Below, one piece after another: positions 8,374-16,280 of a stretch of DNA of 32,753 bases. The notes under the pieces were generated by a model. The model saw only the letters and a program-made list of their open reading frames with translations. It ran no database searches and had not been told where the DNA came from. The stretch's first letter is position 1. Every line of letters begins with the position of its first letter. Source of the DNA: Bacteroidota bacterium (lineage in GTDB: Bacteria > Bacteroidota > Bacteroidia > Cytophagales > Microscillaceae). The DNA lies in NCBI GenBank assembly GCA_004293265.1, contig RDXZ01000043.1:1-32753 (forward strand), given 5' to 3'. Position numbers and translations under genes: made by a program.

Positions 8374-9438
8374 ATGAACACAGACGAAGCAAAAAACATC
8401 AGAGAAGGCGAAGAAATACCTTTAGAAAAATTGGCTTTATTTCTTAATAATACCTTGAAAACCAATCACTTACCCTTAGAAATTTTACAATTTCCGGGTG
8501 GATATTCTAATTTGACTTATTTATTAAAATTAGGAGAAAAAGAATTGGTTTTACGCCGCCCACCCAAAGGTGCCGCCCACATACACAAGGGACACGATAT
8601 GCAAAGAGAACATAAAGTTTTGTCTTTGATGAATAAATGCTATGAAAAATCACCCAAAACCATCGTTTATTCTGATGATTTAGATATTATCGGTTCGCCT
8701 TTTTATGTGATGAAAAGAATAAAAGGAACAATTTTGAGGGCAAGACAAAATATTGATATTGAAAAACAAACAGCCAAAAAATTAAGCCAAAATTTGATAC
8801 AAAATTTGGCTGATATGCACAATATTGATATTTATGAAACAAAATTGATAGAAATTGGTAAACCTGAAGGCTATCTCGAAAGGCAAATTTCGGGCTGGAT
8901 TCAAAGATATAACAACGCTAAAACTGACGAAATTACAGATATGGATTTTGTAACGCATTGGTTGGCAAGCAATCAAAAAGAAAATCAATCAAAACCTACT
9001 TTTTTACATAATGACTACAAATATGATAATGTTGTTTTAGATGAAAATAATTTAGGTGAAATTATTGGCGTATTGGATTGGGAAATGAGTACAGTAGGCG
9101 ATTCTAATACAGATTTTGGCATTGCATTAGGATATTTACCTGAAAAAAACGACTCGCCTTTGTTGGTTTCTTTGAATGTGCCGATTATAGATGGAATGTT
9201 GAGCAGACAAGAAGCAGTTGAAATTTATGAAGACAAACGCAAACAAAAAGTAGATAACTTGGTGTTTTATTATGCTTTTGCTTTGTTTAAATTGGCAGTC
9301 GTTTTACAACAAATTTATTATCGTTATCAACAAGGTTTTACTAAAGATGAGCGTTTTAAGCCTCTCATTTTTATTGTCAAAGATTGTGTGATGATGGCAA
9401 AAAAAGCAATTCAACTCAACAAAATTAGTAATTTTTGA
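8374..9438 (+). CDS. APH-fold phosphotransferase family protein (ACAD10/11 N-domain-like)
   Basis: A kinase-like protein of the aminoglycoside phosphotransferase / choline kinase superfamily. Visible motifs are an N-lobe with ELVLRRPP, a Brenner-type catalytic loop LHNDYKYDNVVL (catalytic D214, N219), and the metal-binding LDWEMSTVGDSNTDFG (D235). The long N-lobe opening FPGGYSNLTYLL and RRPPKG resemble the kinase-like domain found fused to acyl-CoA dehydrogenases (ACAD10/11) and free-standing in many bacteria, so the substrate may be a hydroxyacyl compound rather than an antibiotic. It starts 8 bases after the LytTR regulator and is probably in its operon. The substrate is unproven, and resistance should not be inferred. 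Confidence 0.82.
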   Translation: MNTDEAKNIREGEEIPLEKLALFLNNTLKTNHLPLEILQFPGGYSNLTYLLKLGEKELVLRRPPKGAAHIHKGHDMQREHKVLSLMNKCYEKSPKTIVYSDDLDIIGSPFYVMKRIKGTILRARQNIDIEKQTAKKLSQNLIQNLADMHNIDIYETKLIEIGKPEGYLERQISGWIQRYNNAKTDEITDMDFVTHWLASNQKENQSKPTFLHNDYKYDNVVLDENNLGEIIGVLDWEMSTVGDSNTDFGIALGYLPEKNDSPLLVSLNVPIIDGMLSRQEAVEIYEDKRKQKVDNLVFYYAFALFKLAVVLQQIYYRYQQGFTKDERFKPLIFIVKDCVMMAKKAIQLNKISNF

Positions 9439-9475
9439 GTTTTACTTTTTATATATTTTATGGAATAAAAATTAA

Positions 9476-9511
9476 TTTTGTTTAACTTAATTAAAAATAT
9501 GTTAAACAAAA
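9476..9511. promoter_or_regulatory. Perfect 11-base inverted repeat, possible operator
   Basis: TTTTGTTTAAC (9476-9486) and GTTAAACAAAA (9501-9511) are exact inverted repeats 14 bases apart. No T-run follows on the plus strand, so it is not a typical terminator for the gene ending at 9438. The inner TTGTTTAA box recurs in inverted form over the promoter at 9670-9713. The rest of the 325-base gap between 9439 and 9763 is AT-rich and has no gene. Confidence 0.5.
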
Positions 9512-9669
9512 CCTAAAATAATGAAACGCACTAAAATAAACATTTTTATAAAGCATAGGTTAAAATAAGTTGTTTTTGAGTTAAATTGATATATTTTTAT
9601 ATTTTTATTTATAATTATTTTCTTTTTATTTAGTATAGATATTTTTTTGTTCAATTATTTTTAAAAATA

Positions 9670-9713
9670 ATTAAACAAATATTTGGAAAGTTGTTTAATA
9701 TAATTTATCTTTG
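9670..9713 (+). promoter_or_regulatory. Promoter of the ECF sigma gene with overlapping inverted repeat
   Basis: TTTG (9682-9685), a 20-base spacer and TATCTTTG (9706-9713) make a near-ideal Bacteroidota promoter. The TTTG box is centred within an exact 9-base inverted repeat, ATTAAACAA (9670-9678) and TTGTTTAAT (9691-9699). A protein bound there would cover the -33 element, which suggests repression or autoregulation. Confidence 0.65.
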
Positions 9714-9763
9714 CTTTAACAAAAACCGAAATAGGTTATCAACTTTTTAAACTTAATACTTAT

Positions 9764-10273
9764 ATGGCAACTTTGAATTTGAATATGCTGGATAAAATTG
9801 CTAAATCTTTAAAGCCTTTTGCATTAAGATTGACAAAAGATAGTGATGATGCAGATGATTTATTGCAAGAAACGATGTTAAAGGCTTTTACGAACCACGA
9901 GAAATTTACAGATGGAACTAATCTGAAAGCTTGGCTTTATACAATTATGAAAAATACGTTTATCACAAACTATCAACGTGATCAACGAAGAAATACTTTT
10001 ATTGATACGACTGAAAATATGCACTTTTTAAACAATCGTGAAAATCAAATAGAGAATTTAGTCAATTCTACTTTTATGATGGAAGATATTGATTATGCAA
10101 TATCAAGATTGGAAGAGTGTTATAGAGACCCTTTTATGATGCACTATCGCGGCTTTAAATACCACGAAATAGCAGAAAGACTTAATATTCCGATTGGAAC
10201 AGTCAAAAATAGAATACATATTGCACGCAAAGAATTGAAAGATTGTTTGATGCAATACGCAACAAAAGGCTAA
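9764..10273 (+). CDS. ECF-type RNA polymerase sigma factor
   Basis: A small sigma-70-family factor of 169 residues. Region 2 spans about 18-85, with DADDLLQETMLKAF for core binding and LKAWLYTIMKNTFITNYQR for -10 recognition. After a short linker (about 90-110), region 4 (about 112-165) has the helix-turn-helix FKYHEIAERLNIPIGTVKNRIHIARKEL that would contact the -35 region. No anti-sigma factor gene follows; the next feature is a terminator. It is therefore an orphan factor and must be controlled at the level of its own transcription or by a distant partner. The inverted repeats in its promoter fit the first option. Confidence 0.93.
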   Translation: MATLNLNMLDKIAKSLKPFALRLTKDSDDADDLLQETMLKAFTNHEKFTDGTNLKAWLYTIMKNTFITNYQRDQRRNTFIDTTENMHFLNNRENQIENLVNSTFMMEDIDYAISRLEECYRDPFMMHYRGFKYHEIAERLNIPIGTVKNRIHIARKELKDCLMQYATKG

Positions 10274-10301
10274 GACGAACAAATTATTATAAATCACATG
10301 A

Positions 10302-10343
10302 AACCCAAAATATAATTGTACGATTATTTTTGGGTTATTTTTT
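10302..10343 (+). terminator. Intrinsic terminator of the sigma factor gene
   Basis: AACCCAAAA (10302-10310) pairs with TTTTGGGTT (10328-10336) around a 17-base loop. A T-run follows (10338-10344). Confidence 0.75.
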
Positions 10344-10408
10344 TGGTTATTTATCAAATACAAACGAAAACCAAAAATGTATATAATTTTGCAAAAAATG
10401 TATATTTT

Positions 10409-10439
10409 TTTGTTTTATGATAAATATTTATTACTTTTG
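10409..10439 (+). promoter_or_regulatory. Promoter of dprA
   Basis: TTTG (10409-10412), 19 bases, then TACTTTTG (10432-10439) match the Bacteroidota consensus. The dprA start codon is 21 bases downstream. Confidence 0.65.
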
Positions 10440-10460
10440 CATTAATATTTTACTATCAAT

Positions 10461-11588
10461 ATGAAAAAAAATGACCTTTTTTATCAAGTTGCTTTAAGCC
10501 TTATCGACGGAATAGGAGGCAAAAATGCACGCCTTTTGTTTATGTATTGTGGCTCGGCTCAAAATATTTTTCAAAAATGGACAACTAATCAATTTCATCA
10601 AACTATTCCGGGAATAGGACTAAAAACTGCTCAAAAAATCGAAGATTCTAAAAAAGAAGTTTTTAAAAAAGCCACAGAAATTATCGAAAAATGTGAAGAA
10701 TATAATGTAAAAATTTTGAGTTTATTCGAAAAAGATACAGAGTTCCCCGATGTTCTAAGAAATTATGAAGATTCTCCTTTATTGATGTATTACAAAGGCA
10801 ACGCAACATTAAACGATAAAAAAATCATTGGAATTGTCGGAACAAGACAAGCCACTGACTATGGCAGAGATGCAGTAGAAAAAATATTAACCGAATTAGC
10901 ACCTTATAAACCATTGATTATCAGTGGATTAGCCTATGGAATAGATATTGCCGCTCATAAAACTGCGCTTAAATTAGGTTTAGAAACTATCGGAGTAATG
11001 GCAAGTGGATTAGATATTATTTATCCCGCAGAACATAAAAAAATTGCTTTCGAAATGCTCGAAAATGGCGGACTACTCACCGAAAACCCATTTGGAACTA
11101 CTCCTGATGCCCGTAGATTTCCTGCACGAAACCGAATCATCGCTGGAATGTCTGATGCTTTGGTGGTCGTGGAAGCACAAATAAAAGGTGGTGCAGTGAT
11201 TACAGCAGATATTGCCAATGATTACAACAAAGACGTTTTTGCAGTACCCGGTTCTATCAAAAGTGAAGCATCTTTGGGTTGTAATCTTTTAATTCAACAA
11301 AATAAAGCAATGTTAGTAAATTCTGGGGCAGATATTATTCAGTTTTTAGAATGGGACAATGCACAAAAAATCAACAAACAAATTCATTTAGATTTGGATA
11401 CGTTGGATTTGACAGAAATTGAGAAAAAAATATTAAAACATTTGAAAGAAAAAGGACAAACACAAATTGATGTATTGGCTTATCAAATTCAAAAACCTGT
11501 TCAGGAGTTGAATGCGTTGTTATTAAATTTAGAATTATTAAACTTAATCAAATCTATTCCAGGGCAAAAATATTCCTTAAAAAATTAA
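10461..11588 (+). CDS. dprA: DNA processing protein DprA
   Basis: Binds incoming single-stranded DNA and loads RecA during natural transformation. A helix-hairpin-helix region lies at the N-terminus (DGIGGKNARLLF; IPGIGLKTAQKI, residues 16-60). The Rossmann-like core begins at GIVGTRQATDYG (about 124-135), followed by SGLAYGIDIAAH (155-166), GVMASGLDIIYPAEH and NRIIAGMSDALVVVEA with the conserved RNRIIAG loop. A C-terminal winged-helix (DML1-like) domain covers about 310-375. At 375 residues it is full length. It stands alone with its own promoter and converges on the PorP-like gene, 17 bases away. No competence genes are adjacent. Confidence 0.96.
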   Translation: MKKNDLFYQVALSLIDGIGGKNARLLFMYCGSAQNIFQKWTTNQFHQTIPGIGLKTAQKIEDSKKEVFKKATEIIEKCEEYNVKILSLFEKDTEFPDVLRNYEDSPLLMYYKGNATLNDKKIIGIVGTRQATDYGRDAVEKILTELAPYKPLIISGLAYGIDIAAHKTALKLGLETIGVMASGLDIIYPAEHKKIAFEMLENGGLLTENPFGTTPDARRFPARNRIIAGMSDALVVVEAQIKGGAVITADIANDYNKDVFAVPGSIKSEASLGCNLLIQQNKAMLVNSGADIIQFLEWDNAQKINKQIHLDLDTLDLTEIEKKILKHLKEKGQTQIDVLAYQIQKPVQELNALLLNLELLNLIKSIPGQKYSLKN

Positions 11589-11605
11589 AATGATAAAAAC
11601 TTTTA

Positions 11606-12679
11606 TTACCAAACATTGCCTAACATAGAAGGAAAAACTACGTAATTACTTCCTTTTCTTCTGTATTTTCTTTTGATTTGTTTGGATTGGCTTGTGCGAA
11701 ACAAAACTGAAATCTCGTGCGCACCGCCTGTGTTGCGTGCAAATTGCCCAACTCCTATATCAAAACTATACAAGAAAGTAAAAGTATTGTAAGTAAAACC
11801 TGTTTGCGTAACTATCGCTCCATAATAATTATTGACAATCGGTATAGCACGATAAAACACGCCAAAAAGCATTGGATAGCGATATAAATTTGCTCCCAAG
11901 TCTAATTGTTGATAAATTCCTTGTCGGCTATAATAAATCATAGGTGTAAAAGCCCGCGTTGGTTCTTCTCTTTTATCTTTTTTGGCTTCATATTTTTTGA
12001 ACGAAAGTCCTGCTTGCACACTAATTCGCATAGGTAATTTTTCAGGTTTTTCAGCAATAAAATTTAAGTTGGGTTGATTGAGATGATGCCCACTAATACC
12101 TATCCAAAAATCAGAAGTATAATAGGCAAAACCTGCATTCACATCTACATAATTGAGCGTAAAGTTAGGCAAACCTAATTCTGCTGAAGCACTATTGTTA
12201 GCACCCAAAGCAGTGATTTGGTCGCCAAACAACAACTTAAAATTATCCAAACTTCGTTGTCCGATACCTATTTGCATACCTCCTCGCAAGGCTGATTCTT
12301 TGTTCAAATAAAGATTATACGCATAAGAAGCCATCACAGAAGTTGCTCTAAAACCTGCTGAACCTGCTTTATCCGTAACCACAGAAAGTCCAATTCCACT
12401 TTTTATTTTACTAATATAATGCTCATAACCTACTTGAGTAGTAACAAATTCGCCGGGCAATCTTGGAAATTGTGTTCTATAATTAAACGTAAAACGCCCC
12501 TCCAAAGTCGTGCCTGTGAGGGCAGGATTGAGGTACATAGGCGAAGCATAAAATTGTGAAAAATGAGGATCTTGTGCAGACAAATAATCAATAAAACAAC
12601 ACAAAAATATGACTAAAATTATTTTTTTCAAGGCAATAGTTTTTATAAATAACACTTTATTTAGTAGATAACGAAACAA
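11606..12679 (-). CDS. PorP/SprF-type outer-membrane protein
   Basis: A beta-barrel outer-membrane protein of the PorP/SprF family, which works with type IX secretion and gliding in Bacteroidota. The mature start QDPHFSQFYASPMYLNPALTGT is the family signature. The rest consists of alternating strands typical of the barrel, such as SAELGLPNFTLNYVDVNAGFAYYTSDFWIGISGHHLNQP. The signal segment (about residues 17-36) is preceded by an unusually long basic stretch. An in-frame TTG inside that stretch could be the true start. The gene lies 21 bases after the phosphatase gene and is probably cotranscribed with it. No SprB-like adhesin is adjacent, so its secreted partner is unknown. A role in the core type IX system versus an accessory paralogue cannot be decided here. 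Confidence 0.9.
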   Translation of the reverse strand: MFRYLLNKVLFIKTIALKKIILVIFLCCFIDYLSAQDPHFSQFYASPMYLNPALTGTTLEGRFTFNYRTQFPRLPGEFVTTQVGYEHYISKIKSGIGLSVVTDKAGSAGFRATSVMASYAYNLYLNKESALRGGMQIGIGQRSLDNFKLLFGDQITALGANNSASAELGLPNFTLNYVDVNAGFAYYTSDFWIGISGHHLNQPNLNFIAEKPEKLPMRISVQAGLSFKKYEAKKDKREEPTRAFTPMIYYSRQGIYQQLDLGANLYRYPMLFGVFYRAIPIVNNYYGAIVTQTGFTYNTFTFLYSFDIGVGQFARNTGGAHEISVLFRTSQSKQIKRKYRRKGSNYVVFPSMLGNVW

Positions 12680-12700
12680 AATTGGTAAATATTATATGAT

Positions 12701-13321
12701 TTAGACAATATTAGCCAAATGTTTTTTATAATTTGCTTTATCAACTCTAAACATATTACCTGTGTAAGTTAATTGATATAAACAAAGATTTCCATGTAAA
12801 AAAAAGTCCATTTCTGACAAAGAATAATTTAATAATTCACACAATAAAATACGCATAGCGCGTCCGTGCATACAAATAATAATATTTTTTTCTTCTTCTT
12901 GGGAGAGAATAATTTTTAATGCTTCTTTTTGCCTTGCTAATACTTGCAAAGGCGTTTCTCCTCCTTCAAAAGCAACTTCTAAATCACCTGAAGACCATCT
13001 TTGGAGTATATTTTCAAAGGCTATATCTTCCTCAGCAGATGGTTTGCGTCCTTCTTTTAGTCCCCAACTAATTTCGTTAAGACCTGTCAAGATGTGATGA
13101 GGAATTTGTAGTTCTGTTGTAAATCTTTGTACTGATTGATGAGTACGTTTGAGTGCGGAAGTGTATATTTTATCGAATGGAATATGCTTAAATGCTTCAA
13201 AAAAAGCATTTGCCTGCTTTCGTCCCAATTCGTTCAAGTCTGTGTCGATGCCACTTCCTTGTACCATTCCTAACCGATTAAAATCGGTTTCGCCATGTCT
13301 AATAAGGTATATTTTTTTCAT
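12701..13321 (-). CDS. Histidine phosphatase family protein
   Basis: A member of the branch-1 histidine phosphatase (phosphoglycerate mutase-like) superfamily. The RHG motif LIRHGETDFN carries the phospho-acceptor H9 with R8. R59 in SALKRTHQS, E83 in LNEISWG and H152 in CMHGRAMR complete the usual catalytic set. At 206 residues it is close to the size of GpmB/CobC-type enzymes. The substrate cannot be told from sequence: small phosphoesters such as alpha-ribazole phosphate or sugar phosphates are typical. It is probably first in a two-gene unit with the PorP-like gene. Its untranslated leader carries a duplicated 14-base sequence. Confidence 0.9.
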   Translation of the reverse strand: MKKIYLIRHGETDFNRLGMVQGSGIDTDLNELGRKQANAFFEAFKHIPFDKIYTSALKRTHQSVQRFTTELQIPHHILTGLNEISWGLKEGRKPSAEEDIAFENILQRWSSGDLEVAFEGGETPLQVLARQKEALKIILSQEEEKNIIICMHGRAMRILLCELLNYSLSEMDFFLHGNLCLYQLTYTGNMFRVDKANYKKHLANIV

Positions 13322-13353
13322 TTTTTAAACGTCAATTTATTTTTTAAACGTCA
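13321..13353 (-). repeat. Duplicated leader sequence before the phosphatase start
   Basis: TTTTTTAAACGTCA occurs at 13321-13334 and again at 13340-13353 on the plus strand (period 19). In the gene's orientation this places TGACGTTTAAAAAA twice immediately upstream of the start codon. It could be a replication-slippage duplication of the translation initiation region or a pair of binding sites. Confidence 0.6.
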
Positions 13354-13414
13354 TAAATAACAAAAAATTGTAATTTATTTATGAAAAAAACATCGATTTA
13401 AAAATAAAAAAGAT

Positions 13415-14020
13415 TTATTTTAATACATTTTTATAGTAATCTATGATACTTTGAAATATTCCAAGCAAATCTTCCACTTTATCCAGATAGTATTTTTTGT
13501 CGTCAATATACAATTTATCTGAATACTCAATAAATTGCCAAACATCGCCTGTAGTGATACAACCATACAATTTTTCAAGAGTAATATTCTTTCTTTCATT
13601 GTATTTTTTTGCACCCACTAATTGAGCGGCGCATTGTTTAATTCCTTCTTCTAAATCATTTCGTTTTGCTTCCACAATTTGAAAAATAGGCACACTTACC
13701 TCATAGGATTGAGTATCTTTGGTTAAAATAAAATCACATTCTCCTAACAAGCCTGTTTCTTTTTCTCCTACCAATGTTTCGCCTGAATAAATGGTAAAAA
13801 ATTTGTGATTGAGCAAGCGTAATTCTTTCAGAATAGGTACTACTATCCACTCGCTTCTTGCTTTTTCTGTTTTAATGGGCATTTCTATACTTTCTTCTAA
13901 CTCAAATCTTAGCCTTTCACTCACTTGAATTGGTTTTGAGTCGAATTCTAAACGTTTTCTTTGATGTTTAACACCAAATTTTTCTTCTAAGTCGGACAAA
14001 TTAAAATCTGAGTATGCCAT
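13415..14020 (-). CDS. Predicted PD-(D/E)XK-superfamily protein of unknown function
   Basis: Not a named gene, but the active-site pattern of PD-(D/E)XK nucleases is visible: D96 in GECDFIL, then E117 and K119 in IVEAKR, then a helix with Q129 and Q133 (IKQCAAQLVGA). E57 in the preceding helix could complete the site. I recall a widespread family, common in Cytophagales and cyanobacteria, with the same EAK...QC.AQ/EM.AA pattern and a following YG.(I/V)TTG..W(Q/K)F strand, matched here by YGCITTGDVWQF. It is usually annotated as hypothetical. At 201 residues it looks complete. No methyltransferase, helicase or toxin partner is adjacent: it precedes the phosphatase by 93 bases. Whether it cuts DNA is unknown. 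Confidence 0.7.
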   Translation of the reverse strand: MAYSDFNLSDLEEKFGVKHQRKRLEFDSKPIQVSERLRFELEESIEMPIKTEKARSEWIVVPILKELRLLNHKFFTIYSGETLVGEKETGLLGECDFILTKDTQSYEVSVPIFQIVEAKRNDLEEGIKQCAAQLVGAKKYNERKNITLEKLYGCITTGDVWQFIEYSDKLYIDDKKYYLDKVEDLLGIFQSIIDYYKNVLK

Positions 14021-14086
14021 ATTTTTGTTTTTTTTATTAGGTTATAAAAAATATTTGTTGTTTATTGTATTTATTCTTGCTATAAG

Positions 14087-14164
14087 AATTTTGTATATAT
14101 TTGAAGTTTTAAGAAAAATACTTACTGTAAAAATTTTGTATATATTTGAAATTTTAAGAAAATA
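14087..14164. repeat. Two-copy direct repeat with 45-base period
   Basis: A segment of about 31 bases beginning AATTTTGTATATATTTGAA (14087) is repeated almost exactly from 14132. Each copy contains TATATTTG, which matches the Bacteroidota -7 element, but no gene follows on the plus strand. This is part of a 330-base gene-free gap (14021-14350) that also holds the hairpin at 14189. Confidence 0.8.
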
Positions 14165-14188
14165 TGTATCTACACAAAAAAACACGAT

Positions 14189-14254
14189 TGTAGGGACGTG
14201 GCTTGTCCTCGCCTTGTGTGTGTGCGAAGGGCGAGGACAAGCCTCGCCCCTACA
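14189..14254. repeat. GC-rich 25-base-pair hairpin (family C)
   Basis: Arms 14189-14213 and 14230-14254 are inverted repeats matching at 23 of 25 positions, with a 16-base loop. The arms begin TGTAGGG and contain GGCTTGTCCTCGCC. They are far richer in GC than the flanks, which suggests a dispersed repeat of foreign origin. Similar GTAGGG...CTCGCC hairpins are, as I recall, scattered in several AT-rich genomes. There is no T-run, so it is not a normal terminator. Confidence 0.85.
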
Positions 14255-14350
14255 AATCAAATATTTCGCCATTTTAATTAATACACGAAAATTTTACAGT
14301 AACAAATTTATATATTTAACAACTTAAAAAACCAATTTTCGAAATATACA

Positions 14351-15550
14351 TCAAAAATTAATTTCTTGAATTGCCAACCAAGCCATTAAGCCTGCCCCAA
14401 TTTCTAAGGCTTTTTCATCAATATCAAACGTAGGAGTATGTACGCCTGAAACAATATTTTTATCTTCATTTCTTGTACCTAATCTATAAAAACAGCCATC
14501 AATTACTTGTGTGTAATACGCAAAATCTTCGGCGGCAAGCCACAAATCTAAATCTTTTACGTTTTCTTCGCCCATATATTCAATAGCAAAATCTTTTAAT
14601 CTTGGAGTTAAAATTTCATTGTTTTTAAGAAAAGGATAACCACCTAAAATGGTAAACTCACATTTTGCACCCATCGCCTCAGCAATTCCTTCTGCTATTT
14701 TTTTCATTTTTTGATGCGCTTCTGCTCTCCATTTTTCGTCATAAGTTCTAAAAGTTCCCTCCAAATAAACTTCATTGGGTAATACATTGGTTGCTCCATT
14801 GGCAATTACTTTTCCAAAACTTAATACTGAAGGCATTTTTGGGCTGGCAATTCTACTTACAATTTGTTGTAATGCTATGATAATATGTGAAGCAATTAAA
14901 ACTGCATCTACACAATTTTCGGGTGTTGCGCCGTGTCCACCTTTTCCGATTATTTTTACGTACAACTCGTCTGCACTTGCCATATACATTCCGCTTCGAA
15001 AACCTACACTTCCGACAGGCAAATAAGGCATCACGTGTTGTCCGATAATGCTGGTTGGTTTTTGAGTTTGATGTTGTGCTTCCAAAACACCTTCTTTTAT
15101 CAACAATGAAGCGCCTCCCGGTGCTTTTTCTTCTCCCGGTTGAAAAATCAATTTGATAGTTCCCTCAAAATCTTCTTGGCAATTTTTTAAAATTTTTGCT
15201 ACGCCCAAGAGCGAAGCCGTATGTGCATCATGCCCGCAAGCGTGCATCACGCCGTTATTTTTTGATTTATAAATGACATCATTTGCTTCTACAATAGGCA
15301 AAGCATCAATATCAGCCCGCAAAACAATTGTTTTTTTAGTAGGATTTTTTCCTTTGATGTAAGCAATCGTGCCTGTTTTGGCAATATTTGTATATTTTTC
15401 GATACCAAATTTATCTAAAGTATCAGCAATAAAATTCGCAGTATTATATTCTTCAAAAGATAATTCAGGGTTTTGATGAATATGCCTTCTAATTTCTATA
15501 ATTTCATCTTTAAAATTATTGGCAAGTTTTTTTATTTTTTCTTTTAACAT
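14351..15550 (-). CDS. M20 family metallo-amidohydrolase
   Basis: A zinc or manganese peptidase-fold hydrolase of the M20D group (hippurate hydrolase, IAA-amino acid hydrolase, N-acetyl-amino-acid deacetylase types), removing an acyl group from an N-acyl amino acid. Metal-binding residues seen are C105 and H107 in MHACGHDAHTASLLG, E140-E141 in FQPGEEKAPGG, a histidine in IGQHVMPYLPVGS, and a C-terminal histidine in SGVHTPTF. The dimerisation domain begins near KIIGKGGHGATPENCVDAV. At 399 residues it is full length. No signal peptide is present, so it is cytoplasmic. The GNAT gene ends 12 bases upstream, so the two are probably cotranscribed. The exact substrate is unknown. Confidence 0.92.
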   Translation of the reverse strand: MLKEKIKKLANNFKDEIIEIRRHIHQNPELSFEEYNTANFIADTLDKFGIEKYTNIAKTGTIAYIKGKNPTKKTIVLRADIDALPIVEANDVIYKSKNNGVMHACGHDAHTASLLGVAKILKNCQEDFEGTIKLIFQPGEEKAPGGASLLIKEGVLEAQHQTQKPTSIIGQHVMPYLPVGSVGFRSGMYMASADELYVKIIGKGGHGATPENCVDAVLIASHIIIALQQIVSRIASPKMPSVLSFGKVIANGATNVLPNEVYLEGTFRTYDEKWRAEAHQKMKKIAEGIAEAMGAKCEFTILGGYPFLKNNEILTPRLKDFAIEYMGEENVKDLDLWLAAEDFAYYTQVIDGCFYRLGTRNEDKNIVSGVHTPTFDIDEKALEIGAGLMAWLAIQEINF

Positions 15551-15562
15551 TATTTTTTTATT

Positions 15563-16000
15563 TTATTTTTGAAAAATCATTTTATAATGTTTGATATTTG
15601 CCTCCTCAAATATATCTCCAACGGCTTGAAAATTAAATTTTTGATATAAACCAACCGCAGAAAGTTGTGCGTGTAAATAAATCATTTTTGAGTGAGTGTT
15701 TGAATCATTTTGAACATCATTTAAAACGGCTTGCACCAATTGTTGCCCCACGCCTTGATTTCGGGCTTCAGACAAAACTGCAAATCTTTCTAACTTAACT
15801 CCTTTTTCTGTGAATCGCCAGCGGGCTGTTCCTACGGGTTTTTGGTCGACTATTGCCAAAAAATGCCTTGATGTTTCTTCAAATTCATCATATTCTTCTT
15901 CGGGTTCAACTTTTTGTTCTTCTACAAAAACAATTTTTCTAATTTCAAAAGCTTTTTCTAAGTCTTGTTTGTTAATGATATTTTGAATGGAAATAGACAT
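15563..16000 (-). CDS. GNAT family N-acetyltransferase
   Basis: A single GNAT-fold acetyltransferase of about 145 residues. The acetyl-CoA pyrophosphate loop is RNQGVGQQLV (R80, G83, G85). Earlier segments IRKIVFVEEQKV and HFLAIVDQKPVGTARWRF resemble the ElaA/YjcF-like group, whose members also begin with R.(I/V)VFV.EQ. The start at 16000 (MSISIQN) is preferred to an in-frame ATG at 16054, because the extra 18 residues are hydrophobic and lie outside the domain. It is probably in an operon with the M20 hydrolase downstream. The pairing suggests, without proving, acylation and deacylation of small amines or amino acids. The substrate is unknown. Confidence 0.85.
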   Translation of the reverse strand: MSISIQNIINKQDLEKAFEIRKIVFVEEQKVEPEEEYDEFEETSRHFLAIVDQKPVGTARWRFTEKGVKLERFAVLSEARNQGVGQQLVQAVLNDVQNDSNTHSKMIYLHAQLSAVGLYQKFNFQAVGDIFEEANIKHYKMIFQK

Positions 16001-16280
16001 AATTTTTAAGATGTAAGAAATGAAGATAAAGTAACTTATATTTTTTATAACCATTTTTTTGGGTATAAGTTCATAAAACGATAAGAAAAAACAAAAATGA
16101 AGTACCTCAGGTTTTCGCTTCGTTTGCTAAAATTACAAATACAAAACATATTTTTCTACCCATTCCATAACAAAAATATATATTTGATTGTTCAAATACA
16201 CTAAAAAATCATATTTTTTTGAAAAATTATCTTATTTTTTTGTTTTATTGTTGTTCCAAATTTACGTTTTATCACAAAGA

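Noticed and set aside
8374-9438. Aminoglycoside resistance gene
   Set aside because: It has the APH fold and catalytic loop, but its N-lobe resembles the ACAD10/11 kinase-like group, and the context does not suggest resistance.
14025-14327. Plus-strand open frame of 100 codons
   Set aside because: It is made of the 45-base tandem repeat and the GC-rich hairpin; the translation repeats itself and has no recognisable domain.
16001-16054. Upstream ATG start for the GNAT gene
   Set aside because: It would add 18 hydrophobic residues to a cytoplasmic enzyme; the start at 16000 fits the domain.
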